Part shown: piece after piece, positions 1-11,040 of the stretch | Layout: the number at the start of each line of letters is the position of its first letter | How positions within the stretch are numbered: position 1 is the stretch's first letter | Notes under the pieces: model-generated | What the model was told of the DNA's origin: nothing | Seen by the model: the letters and a program-made list of their open reading frames with translations, nothing else | The model's database searches: none | Assembly: GCF_029229925.1 (NCBI RefSeq) | Contig: NZ_CP107254.1 | Location: 2,728,001 to 2,792,000, forward strand | DNA length: 64,000 nucleotides | Reading direction: 5' to 3' | Source: Halorhabdus sp. BNX81 | GTDB lineage: Archaea; Halobacteriota; Halobacteria; Halobacteriales; Haloarculaceae | Translations under genes and position numbers: made by a program

Positions 1-1141
1 CCTTCACCGTCAGCAATCCATTCTCGTTGATCGTCGACCCGACCACCTCGTCGCCCTCGCTCTTCTCGACTGGGACGGACTCCCCGGTCACCATCGACTC
101 GTCGACGGCCGACTGGCCATCGACCACGACGCCGTCGGTCGGGATCTGCTCGCCCGGCCGAATCTTCATCAGATCGCCGGTCTGGACGTCCTCCAACGGG
201 ACTTCCCGTTCGGTCCCGTCCGGACCGATCAGCGTCGCCGTCTCGGCTTCCATCTCCAGGAGCTTGCGGAGTGCCTCGCCGGCCTGGCCCTTCGAACGGG
301 CTTCGAGGTAGTTGCCAAGCGTGATGAACACCAAGATCAGCGCGGCGGTGTCGAAGTAAACCTCGCCCGCGACCAGGTTGGCCAGCACAGCGATCGAGTA
401 GAAATACGCTGTCGAGGAGCCAAGCGCGATGAGCACGTCCATGTTGGCCCGGCGATTGTTCACCAGCGCGTTGTACGAGTTCTTGTAGAACGGCCACCCA
501 AGCAGCGCCTGGACGGGCGTCGCGAGTGCGAACTCCACCCAGCCCAGTCTGATGCCGACGAGGGACTCGACGCCGGCGACGATCCCGCCGCCGAGGACGA
601 GTTTGTCGGCCATGAAGACCAACATCGGGGCCGACAGTAGCGCGCCGAACAGCGTCAGTCGAAGCTGCTTGCGGATCTCCTCGTCCCGTGCTGCGTCGCG
701 CGCGTCCGCCCCGGCGTCGTCCTCACGGACCGGCGAGTAGCCAGCGGCCTCGATGGCATCGTAGAGATCCGCTCGCGAAGCCTCGGCAGGGTTGTAGGTG
801 ACCTGGGCCTCGTCGGTCGCGTAGTTCACCTCCGCCCCGATCACGCCCGGCGTGTCTTCGAGGGCGGTCGCGTTGGCCTCCGCGCAGTTCGCACACGACA
901 TATCGGAAATCGCAACGGTGACAGTCTCGGATACTGCGCCGTAGCCAGCATTCTCGACCGCCTCGTAGATCTCACCGAGCGTTACCACCTCCGGATCGTA
1001 CTCGATCGAACCCTCGTCGGTGGCGAAGTTGGCGCTTGCCTCTATCACACCGTCGAGGGATTCGAGGGTGTCCTGGATCGTCCCCGAGCAGTTCGCACAG
1101 GACATCCCCGTGATATCGAGATGGGTCGTTCGTGTAGCCAT
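1..1141 (-). CDS. copA: Copper-translocating P1B-type ATPase, N-terminal part (runs off window)
   Basis: Membrane pump that exports (probably) Cu(I) at the cost of ATP. The 380 visible residues start at the ATG whose complement is 1139-1141. Two heavy-metal-associated domains come first, with metal sites GMSCANC (about residues 12-18) and DMSCANC (about 80-86). Transmembrane segments follow, then the actuator-domain region ending near [20 protein letters not shown], which holds the TGES motif. The CPC site, the DKTG phosphorylation site and the ATP-binding domain lie beyond position 1. The adjacent upstream TRASH-domain regulator supports copper as the substrate, because the same pairing controls the copper ATPase of Halobacterium. 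Silver or another soft metal remains possible because the transmembrane metal site is not visible. Confidence 0.93.
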   Translation of the reverse strand, partial: MATRTTHLDITGMSCANCSGTIQDTLESLDGVIEASANFATDEGSIEYDPEVVTLGEIYEAVENAGYGAVSETVTVAISDMSCANCAEANATALEDTPGVIGAEVNYATDEAQVTYNPAEASRADLYDAIEAAGYSPVREDDAGADARDAARDEEIRKQLRLTLFGALLSAPMLVFMADKLVLGGGIVAGVESLVGIRLGWVEFALATPVQALLGWPFYKNSYNALVNNRRANMDVLIALGSSTAYFYSIAVLANLVAGEVYFDTAALILVFITLGNYLEARSKGQAGEALRKLLEMEAETATLIGPDGTEREVPLEDVQTGDLMKIRPGEQIPTDGVVVDGQSAVDESMVTGESVPVEKSEGDEVVGSTINENGLLTVK

Positions 1142-1234
1142 GATATGTATACGTACGGGTTCACGCTTTAGGCAACTTTCCGCTTCGAGAAGTCGGCTAT
1201 ACCTCACGGAATACTTTCGATTCCAAAGCCCGTC

Positions 1235-1825
1235 TCACGCTCCTTCTTCGAGTCGCCGGTACCGGGTCTCGAAGCGATCCAGACAGGACGGACAACAGAA
1301 GTGATAGACATCGCCGTCGATCCGTGCCGTCTCTCCCTCGCTGTCGACCGTGTTCCCACACTCCGCACAGGTGAGTGCGAATTCCAACCCCTCGATCGAC
1401 GGTGTCCACTCGACATCGTCGACCAGGGTGACGGAATACCCCGCAACGTCGACGTCAGCGAGCAATCCAGCGACCCACGAACGGACGTTTTGGGCCTCGG
1501 CGCGCGCGTAAAACCAGACGTCAGCCTCCGCAGTGACGAAAACGTGTTCGATCCCATCCGCGTCACGGACACGTTCCCGAACCGTCTCAACAGAGTTCCC
1601 GGAGAGTTCGACCTGCACCAATACGGGGACGCCAGCACGAAGTTGCGTCCGATCGACATCGATCGTGAACCGCTGAATAACGCCCGCTTCCCGTAAGCGC
1701 GTGACCCGATCGGAGACTGCCGGTCCGGACAACTCGACTGCTTCACCGATATCGCTGAAGGGCCGACGAGCATCTTCGGCAAGCATCGAGAGGATCTCCA
1801 GATCGGATTCATCAAGATCGTGCAT
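1235..1825 (-). CDS. Lrp/AsnC-type transcription regulator with C-terminal TRASH metal-sensing domain
   Basis: Probable metal-responsive regulator of the adjacent copper ATPase. 196 residues. Residues 1-60 are an AsnC-type winged helix (SDLEILSMLAED, then SGPAVSDRVTRLREAG). The middle is a Lrp ligand-binding-like (RAM) fold. The C-terminus carries a TRASH/YHS zinc-type finger with paired cysteines CAECG and CCPSC. I chose MHDLDESD at 1825 as the start; a longer frame upstream would read through the tRNA-Cys gene and must be wrong. It lies 93 nt upstream of copA on the same strand. Lrp-TRASH proteins next to copper ATPases are established copper regulators in Halobacterium; the same role here is inferred from architecture and position. 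Confidence 0.9.
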   Translation of the reverse strand: MHDLDESDLEILSMLAEDARRPFSDIGEAVELSGPAVSDRVTRLREAGVIQRFTIDVDRTQLRAGVPVLVQVELSGNSVETVRERVRDADGIEHVFVTAEADVWFYARAEAQNVRSWVAGLLADVDVAGYSVTLVDDVEWTPSIEGLEFALTCAECGNTVDSEGETARIDGDVYHFCCPSCLDRFETRYRRLEEGA

Positions 1826-2001
1826 ACGCGCGCTTGTCCGCCCGCATACAAGACGGTTGCCCCAACAACTTCGAAATCCTCGGTCCGAAATCGATCTGAA
1901 GCAGGAATCCGAAACAGTATTCCACAAGCAGTATCGAATCCGAGGGAGCAACTGGATGTATTCTCTCCCCCTGAAAGTCGATTGATTCGGACAGTAAGGA
2001 G

Positions 2002-2077
2002 AGCCAAGGGCCGGATTTGAACCGGCGATGGGCGGCTCTGCAGGCCGCTGCGTTAGGCCGGACTCTGCCACCTTGGC
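2002..2077 (-). tRNA. tRNA-Cys (anticodon GCA)
   Basis: A complete cloverleaf can be folded: 7-bp acceptor stem GCCAAGG/CCTTGGC, anticodon arm GCGGC-CTGCAGA-GCCGC with anticodon GCA, and T arm GCCGG-TTCAAAT-CCGGC. No intron. The discriminator base is U and CCA is not encoded. Haloarchaeal rrn operons usually carry tRNA-Cys after 5S, which fits this position. A strong terminator and a protein gene on the opposite strand separate it from 5S here, so it probably has its own promoter. Confidence 0.97.
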
Positions 2078-2097
2078 ACAGTATTGTATCGGTGATC

Positions 2098-2251
2098 GGC
2101 CAAGTTATGGATTGTGATCCGGCCGTTTCGCCCAAACGGGCGATGGGCGGCTGTCGCACGTGATGAAAGAACGTGCGACGCTGACAGACGAACGAAGTGA
2201 GTCTGTCTGAACTGCAGGCCGCTGCGTTAGGCCGGACTCTGCCACCTTGGC
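2098..2251 (-). pseudogene. Second tRNA-Cys copy with a 59-nt insert at position 37/38 and an 18-nt insert before the T arm
   Basis: The first ~37 tRNA positions (acceptor 5' strand, D arm, 5' anticodon stem, GCA anticodon, G37) are identical to the intact tRNA-Cys. A 59-nt block (2153-2211) then interrupts the anticodon loop exactly between positions 37 and 38, the canonical archaeal intron site. The block contains a 7-bp hairpin (GACAGAC/GTCTGTC) and a 9-bp hairpin (GTCGCACGT/ACGTGCGAC). The 3' exon resumes with A-GCCGC and CCATC, is interrupted by 18 nt containing GCCC-GTTT-GGGC, then continues as GCCGG, a T loop altered from TTCAAAT to ATCACAA, an unpaired 3' T strand, and CTTGGC. The broken T arm argues for a pseudogene; an intron-bearing atypical tRNA is the alternative. 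Confidence 0.72.
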
Positions 2252-2277
2252 GCAACTTCGTCTAGTTCCAGCGATCC

Positions 2278-2288
2278 AATAAACATAG
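2278..2288 (-). promoter_or_regulatory. TATA box upstream of the degenerate tRNA-Cys
   Basis: Minus-strand CTATGTTTATTGG lies about 29 nt upstream of the first base of the tRNA-Cys-like copy, the usual archaeal spacing from TATA box to start site. This suggests the tRNA-Cys pair is transcribed independently of the rrn operon, which ends in a terminator upstream. Confidence 0.45.
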
Positions 2289-2404
2289 CGGTCTGGTCGC
2301 CACACAGTATGACGCCTCACGAATCCATTACGAATTATAATAAACCACAAGAATTGTTCAGAATATAAAAACATTCTTGCCCGTTTGTATCGTTGCTGCT
2401 CGTA

Positions 2405-2620
2405 ATGACACGGCACGATCGACCGTTCGAACTGCTCGACGCGGGGGACTGGCGACTGATCACTCTCGGCACAGGACTCGTCGTCGCGAGTCTACTAGCG
2501 GCCGGCTGGTTCCTGACCAGTGGCGACCTCCCCGGCGGGCTCGCCACACTGTTGTTGACTGTCTCGGGCGCGCTGTTTGTCGCGATCGGCACGTCGGAAT
2601 CCTCCCGACCGAGCGCCTGA
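2405..2620 (+). CDS. Small two-segment membrane protein of unknown function
   Basis: 71 residues. A short charged N-terminus (MTRHDRPFELLDAGDW) precedes two hydrophobic segments, roughly LITLGTGLVVASLLAAGWFL and ATLLLTVSGALFVAIG, and a short polar tail, so it is probably an inner-membrane hairpin. A TATA-like GAATATAAAA at 2361-2370 would start transcription shortly before the ATG. A TTG four codons upstream is an alternative start. It lies between the rRNA operon terminator and tRNA-Cys on the opposite strand. I do not recognise the family. Confidence 0.7.
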   Translation: MTRHDRPFELLDAGDWRLITLGTGLVVASLLAAGWFLTSGDLPGGLATLLLTVSGALFVAIGTSESSRPSA

Positions 2621-2689
2621 CCGTCGGCTGGATTCTCTCTGTATTGTACTGGAGCCCCGTGTAGCATTGCCACTCTCGGCAGCAGCTCC

Positions 2690-2741
2690 TTATAAAAATA
2701 CAAAAAGCCCACCCGAGAGTGTTGTCACTCTCGGATGGGCT
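2690..2741 (-). terminator. rrn operon terminator after 5S rRNA
   Basis: On the minus strand, 10 nt past the 5S 3' end, a 16-bp nearly perfect stem (2726-2741 with 2706-2721, tetraloop ACAA) is followed by TTTTT and a second U-rich stretch. This is an unusually classical intrinsic-type terminator for an archaeon and marks the end of the rRNA transcript. Confidence 0.85.
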
Positions 2742-2751
2742 GAAGTATGAA

Positions 2752-2874
2752 TGGAGGCGGCGAACCGATTTTCCCAGAGACTCTCGTACTCCAGTACTCG
2801 CCGGAACGCAGGCGGGCTTAACTTCCGTGTTCGGAATGGGTACGGGTGTTGCCCCGCCGCTATGGCCGCCTTAA
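2752..2874 (-). rRNA. rrf: 5S ribosomal RNA
   Basis: About 123 nt. Begins TTAAGGCGGCCATAGCGG and ends GTTCGCCGCCTCC, so the 5' and 3' ends pair (GGCGGC with GCCGCC). It contains the conserved CCCGTACCCATTCCGAACAC core. Ends are estimated to within a few bases. Confidence 0.96.
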
Positions 2875-2930
2875 CGCCGATCCGTGGAATCGAACCACGC
2901 GAGGCCAGCGATCGGTCGATGCAAAACCAG

Positions 2931-2946
2931 TGTACGTGCGATCCAG
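2931..2946. repeat. 23S processing stem, 3' strand
   Basis: Sixteen bases (TGTACGTGCGATCCAG on the plus strand) are the exact inverse complement of 5940-5955 on the other side of 23S. The two pair in the precursor to form the long stem that the archaeal splicing endonuclease cuts at a bulge-helix-bulge. Pairing continues with interruptions toward 23S (CCTGGACGCG side). Confidence 0.85.
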
Positions 2947-2987
2947 TTTGCGCCTGGACGCGACTACGTCGCGTTTACATGCGGTAT

Positions 2988-5899
<2,912 letters not shown>

Positions 5900-5939
5900 C
5901 GTCGAGTGTAAACTCGACGTAAACGCGTCCAGTGGACGC

Positions 5940-5955
5940 CTGGATCGCACGTACA
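5940..5955. repeat. 23S processing stem, 5' strand
   Basis: Inverse complement of 2931-2946; see that entry. It lies about 40 nt upstream of the mature 23S 5' end. Confidence 0.85.
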
Positions 5956-6031
5956 CACGGTCTCATACACACGCCCGTCGGTGGCGGTGCGTGCATCAAC
6001 CCTTCCCATCCACGTTCGCACGGGATGGTGC

Positions 6032-6095
6032 ATCGGTCGTCCGTACCCAATCGAAGCGCCGTCCCACACTTAAGGGGATCGGATTCGATCGGATA
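6032..6095 (-). promoter_or_regulatory. Promoter in the 16S-23S spacer
   Basis: Reading on the minus strand: TCGAATCCGATCCC, TATA-like CTTAAGTGT (6067-6074), then TTCGATTGGGTACGGACG at the expected start site. The whole ~65-bp block closely resembles the promoter at 8000-8068 upstream of 16S, with the same element order and spacing. It would allow 23S-5S transcription independent of 16S. Spacer promoters are known in haloarchaeal rrn operons. Confidence 0.7.
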
Positions 6096-6102
6096 CGAGC
6101 TA

Positions 6103-6174
6103 TGGACCCACTGGGATTCGAACCCAGGGCATCCTCCTTGCAAAGGAGGCACTCTACCGCTGAGCTATGGGCCC
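6103..6174 (-). tRNA. tRNA-Ala (anticodon TGC)
   Basis: 72 nt in the 16S-23S spacer, the standard archaeal position. Acceptor GGGCCCA/TGGGTCC, anticodon arm CCTCC-TTTGCAA-GGAGG, T arm CTGGG-TTCGAAT-CCCAG, discriminator A. No intron. Confidence 0.98.
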
Positions 6175-6186
6175 TTCCGCCGTACA

Positions 6187-6205
6187 ATGTTAGCCCTGGT
6201 AGTTC
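6187..6205. repeat. 16S processing stem, 3' strand
   Basis: Nineteen bases (ATGTTAGCCCTGGTAGTTC) exactly inverse-complementary to 7843-7861. A second pairing block, GCGAACGTGC (~6229) with GCACGTTCGC (~7810), lies inside it. Together they form the precursor-16S processing helix. Confidence 0.85.
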
Positions 6206-6273
6206 ATAGGTGCCCAACTGGGGTGGTGGCGAACGTGCAGGTGGGTCGGGGCAACGCCCCGATCCCGATCGTT

Positions 6274-7745
<1,472 letters not shown>

Positions 7746-7842
7746 GTCTCCCCGGAATGGGGAGGGTTAGGCGGGATGACACCCCAAAGGGGTGTCGTCG
7801 CTATCGTAAGCACGTTCGCTGACACCCCAGTCGGGTGTCACC

Positions 7843-7861
7843 GAACTACCAGGGCTAACAT
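7843..7861. repeat. 16S processing stem, 5' strand
   Basis: Inverse complement of 6187-6205; see that entry. Confidence 0.85.
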
Positions 7862-7902
7862 CAGATCCCATCTATACGGCGGACCGCAGGGGTGGAATCC
7901 TC

Positions 7903-7960
7903 ATGTCTTCCGGACCCAATCGTAAGCCGAGAAGGGCTATAAACCCTTCGAACCGGCTCG
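7903..7960 (-). promoter_or_regulatory. rrn promoter proximal to 16S
   Basis: Minus-strand TTCGAAGGG, then TATA-like TTTATAG (7937-7943), then ACGATTGGGTCCGGA about 25 nt downstream. The start-site sequence resembles those of the spacer promoter and of the middle upstream promoter. Confidence 0.6.
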
Positions 7961-7999
7961 GACTTGATCCGGGGTGCGACCGGGGCGATCCGTGCCCCG

Positions 8000-8068
8000 T
8001 CCGAACCACGTTCGTATTCAATCCGAAGTGCCCTGTTACACTTAAGGGCATCGGATCGAATCGCACCA
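8000..8068 (-). promoter_or_regulatory. rrn promoter, middle
   Basis: Minus-strand TTCGATCCGATGCC, TATA-like CTTAAGTGT (8038-8046), start region TTCGGATTGAATACGAACG. Strongly similar over ~65 bp to the spacer promoter at 6032-6095. Confidence 0.7.
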
Positions 8069-8115
8069 CGCGAGTGGCGCGACGCGGTCGGAGGGGCGCC
8101 GTTCGCCCTTCGTCG

Positions 8116-8165
8116 CTGCGTATCTATGCAGATGGGAGGTAATTACTTAAACCCGTCGAAGGAGA
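8116..8165 (-). promoter_or_regulatory. rrn promoter, distal
   Basis: Minus-strand CCTTCGACGGGTTTAAGTAATTA, a good match to the haloarchaeal rRNA promoter pattern TTCGACGG...TTTAAG (TATA 8146-8151). It gives three tandem promoters upstream of 16S, the usual haloarchaeal way of driving rRNA. Confidence 0.72.
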
Positions 8166-8536
8166 CCCGCCACGTCATGCGATTACAAGCAGAGAGGGAT
8201 GTCGTACCGTGACATGGTGGGCGTGGTATCGGCAGCGGGCCCACACACCCGCCAACACGTGGGGTCTGTGTGTGAGACAAGGGAAGATTGAGGCCATACG
8301 AGTCGACGACCGTTTGGCTGGAGGGCCAGCCCGGACACGGGAGTGGTTACTTCCGGAGCTGTAGTGACTCCCGGAGCAGGAAGAATGTCGCGCGGCCGGA
8401 GGTCGAGCGGTCATCCCGCGCGTCGTGCGTCAGGTCACCCCGAGTGAAAGCCGCGCACCGGGGGTTGGCTGTCGGGATAGTAGAGACTATCGACTCCGAG
8501 AAACCGCCGAAAAGTGATGTGCGGGTGGGGCTTGCC
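8166..8536. other. Intergenic stretch between rrn promoters and MC1 gene
   Basis: No convincing gene. A short dyad (GATAGT/ACTATC near 8478-8493), with TTTTC between it and the MC1 stop on the minus strand, may belong to the 3' end of the MC1 transcript. I looked for SRP RNA and RNase P RNA core motifs on both strands and did not find them. Confidence 0.5.
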
Positions 8537-8848
8537 TCAGATTTCCTCGAGATGCTCGACACCCTGCTTGGAGACGTTGCCCTTGGTGATCTCACCGGGC
8601 ATCCAGTCGGGCTTGTCGTCGGGCGCGTCCTCTTCCCAGGCCCAGCCTTCGTAGACGTGGACCTTCTCCGTCCCCTTCTCACGGAGCCGGATCGTCTCGG
8701 GATCGGCCGCGTCCTCGCTCGGTGCCGGATCGAGCCGTCGTGCAGCCTTCAGCGCCGCCTGGCGAGGTGTCCCCCCCGAGAAGACACTCGACTCGTTCCC
8801 GTCCGATTCGCGCAGTGCAAAGTTCCGTTTGTCCGTATCACGTGCCAT
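8537..8848 (-). CDS. Non-histone chromosomal protein MC1
   Basis: Small chromatin protein that binds and sharply bends DNA, known from Methanosarcina and widespread in haloarchaea. 103 residues. Family motifs in order: KRNFALRESDGNE (residues 7-19), TPRQAALKAARRL (27-39), ETIRLREKGTEKVHVYEGW (51-69), and PDWMPGEITK (79-88), a close match to the methanogen protein along its length. The haloarchaeal insert in the middle is acidic. A minus-strand TATA (TTTTTATAGTG near 8886-8896) lies some 45 nt upstream of the ATG. It stands alone, divergent from the next gene. Confidence 0.95.
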   Translation of the reverse strand: MARDTDKRNFALRESDGNESSVFSGGTPRQAALKAARRLDPAPSEDAADPETIRLREKGTEKVHVYEGWAWEEDAPDDKPDWMPGEITKGNVSKQGVEHLEEI

Positions 8849-9113
8849 GGTTTTCGATACTCCATGTCAACCCAGAACATGACACACTATAAAAATACCC
8901 CCCGATTCGGGGGGCGATTGCCACAAAATATTTATGTGAAAAATTGACGGGCGGCGATATTCGCCCGATTACCGGGCATTCGACCGACAGCGCGCGGTTC
9001 GCGCGCGCCCCATTGAGACCGATGTCCCAGAGTCCACAGTATGAGGCGCCTGAGACGGACGGCACGGTAGGCTTAAGTGTGTCCTCCGGCCAACCACAGG
9101 TTAAGATACCGCG

Positions 9114-9311
9114 ATGGTGCGAAAGAAGAAGCTCAGCCCAAGTGGCGCGAAGGACGAGGACGGGGAATACCACAACGTCCACATCAACCTTCACGAGGAC
9201 GAGTTGGCGGTCGCCGGGATGGAGATCGGCGACGAAGTGTTCGTCAGAGTCCGGGACAACAAGATCATCATCCAGAAAGCAAACCCGGAGGACGTCGAAC
9301 ACGACTTCTAG
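9114..9311 (+). CDS. Small AbrB/SpoVT-like protein
   Basis: 65 residues, basic N-terminus (MVRKKKLSP), and a C-terminal segment typical of the swapped-hairpin AbrB fold: GMEIGDEVFVRVRDNKIIIQ. Such proteins bind DNA as dimers, as antitoxins or general regulators. No toxin gene is adjacent; pyrD begins 38 nt downstream on the same strand, so the two may be cotranscribed. A TATA-like GGCTTAAG at 9070-9077 lies some 40 nt upstream. DNA binding is inferred from the fold only. Confidence 0.82.
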   Translation: MVRKKKLSPSGAKDEDGEYHNVHINLHEDELAVAGMEIGDEVFVRVRDNKIIIQKANPEDVEHDF

Positions 9312-9349
9312 GCCCTTCGCGGGTTGGCCGCACCCGGGATCGACATACC

Positions 9350-10402
9350 ATGAACCCCTATAACCTCACCAAGCCGCTGTTGTTCAAGCTATCACCCGAG
9401 ACTGCACACGCGCTCGCGCACGAGGGACTGTCGCTCGTCGACGGGACGCCGATCGAATCGGCCCTCGCCCGCGCATTCGGTGTCGACAATGATCGGCTGC
9501 GGACGTCGGTCTTCGGGTGTGAATTCCCAAACCCGATCGGCGTCGCGGCCGGCTTCGACAAGACGGCCGAGGCACCTGGCACGCTGGGTGCGCTCGGCTT
9601 CGGTCACGTCGAGGTCGGCGGCGTCACTGCCGAGCCCCAGGATGGAAACCCGCGCCCGCGCGTGTTTAGACTCGTCGAGGACGAAGCAGTCATCAACCGG
9701 ATGGGGCTCAACAACCCGGGCGCGGACGTCATCGGCGAGCGTCTCGATCACACCGACGTCTCGATCCCGGTCGGCGTGAATCTCGCCAAGAGCGAAGACG
9801 TGCCGATGGAGGAGGCGGCCGCGGACTACCGCTACACGTACGAGCAGGTTGCCGAGGGTGGCGATTTCTTCGTGATCAACGTCTCCTGTCCCAACTCGCC
9901 GGGGTTCAGAGACTTACAGAACCGCGAGTCGCTGGAAGACATCTTCGGCACGTTGAAAGACGCCGGCGCGAGTCCGCTCCTGGTGAAGCTCTCGCCCGAC
10001 CTGCCGGAGCCAGCCATCGAGGAGACGTTAGAGCTCGTCGAGGAGTACGATCTCGACGGCGTGATCGCGACCAACACCACGACGGACCGGCCGGAGACGC
10101 TCACCAGTCCGGACCGTGTCGAACAAGGGGGGCTTTCGGGCAGACCCATCGAGGAACAGGCGACCGAGATGGTGAAGTTCGTCGCCCGCCGAACGGACGT
10201 CCCGGTCGTCGGTGTCGGCGGCGTCTTCACTGCAGCCGACGCCTACCGGAAGATCCGTGCCGGGGCGAGCCTGGTCCAGATCTACACCGGCTTCATCTTC
10301 CGCGGGCCGACGATCGCCCGGAACGTCAACCGTGGGCTCGCGACGCTACTCGAACGCGACGGCTTCGACAGCGTCGAGGACGCCGTCGGTGCGGACCTAT
10401 AG
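9350..10402 (+). CDS. pyrD: Dihydroorotate dehydrogenase, class 2-like (quinone)
   Basis: Oxidises dihydroorotate to orotate in pyrimidine synthesis; class 2 enzymes are membrane-associated and reduce quinone. 350 residues. The N-terminal amphipathic helix (YNLTKPLLFKLSPETAH) and the FMN-barrel motifs NPIGVAAGFDKTAEA, NRMGLNNPGAD and GVGGVFTAADAYRKIRAGAS are class 2. The motif with the catalytic base reads NVSCPNSPGFRDLQ, with cysteine where class 2 enzymes usually have serine; cysteine is the class 1 residue. The start is MNPYNLTK; a longer open frame overlaps the upstream gene and is not credible. Confidence 0.95.
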   Translation: MNPYNLTKPLLFKLSPETAHALAHEGLSLVDGTPIESALARAFGVDNDRLRTSVFGCEFPNPIGVAAGFDKTAEAPGTLGALGFGHVEVGGVTAEPQDGNPRPRVFRLVEDEAVINRMGLNNPGADVIGERLDHTDVSIPVGVNLAKSEDVPMEEAAADYRYTYEQVAEGGDFFVINVSCPNSPGFRDLQNRESLEDIFGTLKDAGASPLLVKLSPDLPEPAIEETLELVEEYDLDGVIATNTTTDRPETLTSPDRVEQGGLSGRPIEEQATEMVKFVARRTDVPVVGVGGVFTAADAYRKIRAGASLVQIYTGFIFRGPTIARNVNRGLATLLERDGFDSVEDAVGADL

Positions 10403-10437
10403 GCAAAGAGCCGAGCAGAATACTCCGAGAAAAGTTC

Positions 10438-10641
10438 TTATCGCCAGTCGGCCGCTGACACCGCGTAGTCTACGTCAACGGAGATCCACGTTGTTCCGAT
10501 TTCCGGCCATTCGGCGTCAGCCGGAAACACCGTCAGGATCGACGGATCGTCTTGGTCATCGTAGGCCCGGTCCAGTTCGCGATCCGTCTCGCGAGAACTG
10601 GCTGGCAATGCGGGCGTCGCGGTGTCGTCGGTGGTCGACAT
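10438..10641 (-). CDS. Small acidic haloarchaeal protein of unknown function
   Basis: 67 residues. The first half is acidic and disordered-looking; the second half, ILTVFPADAEWPEIGTTWIS, looks like a folded core of a type often seen in small haloarchaeal proteins. A clear TATA, CGATATATAAGG (minus strand, about 10670-10682), lies ~30 nt upstream of the ATG, so it is probably an expressed, near-leaderless gene. Convergent with pyrD, 35 nt apart. Function unknown. Confidence 0.75.
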   Translation of the reverse strand: MSTTDDTATPALPASSRETDRELDRAYDDQDDPSILTVFPADAEWPEIGTTWISVDVDYAVSAADWR

Positions 10642-10902
10642 CGTTACTCAACTCCCTATAACAGTTGTTTCCTTATATATCGGATTGTACCGGAAATACT
10701 GGCGTCATCTCACAGAATTATCGGACAAAGTAATACAATCCAACCTAAATCCATACTGCAGAGTTAAATTATAATCCTAACACCCGTGGCAATGAGTATC
10801 CCACCACTGACTGCCGGCTTTTCCATCGACATCGACACTTCTCGCGCGCGTGGTCCACGTGAGCGAAGCGAGTGTGGGGCTCGGGAACGTTTACTCCGGT
10901 GA

Positions 10903-10977
10903 CGAAAAACCGCTTGCTTACTGCAACGCCGTCAGGTCGAACTCGAAGGCCACTACCGGCAGTTCCAGATCGTGTTC
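10903..10977 (-). repeat. Duplicated 3' end of pheT (75 bp)
   Basis: Bases 10903-10977 repeat 11026-11100 with only two mismatches. The block contains the last ~19 codons and stop codon of pheT plus 15 bp of 3' flank. It is a direct repeat 123 bp downstream of the real gene end, with about 48 bp of other sequence between the copies. It is too short to encode a function. It looks like a recent slipped or recombinational duplication; a shared transcript-end structure is possible but not evident. Confidence 0.9.
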
Positions 10978-11040
10978 AACCACCTTTTTCCGCTCGAAGC
11001 AAAGCTTCTCGCGCAAAAACGTGGGCGAAAAACCGCTTGC

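Noticed and set aside
2153-2211. Box C/D-like motifs (GTGATGA, CTGA twice) on the plus strand within the tRNA-Cys insert
   Set aside because: They lie antisense to the tRNA copy, no good C' box is present, and the hairpins explain the same bases; probably chance.
8166-8536. SRP RNA or RNase P RNA in the gap upstream of rrn
   Set aside because: Core motifs of neither RNA were found on either strand.
8288-8947. 219-codon plus-strand frame
   Set aside because: Antisense shadow of the MC1 gene and its promoter.
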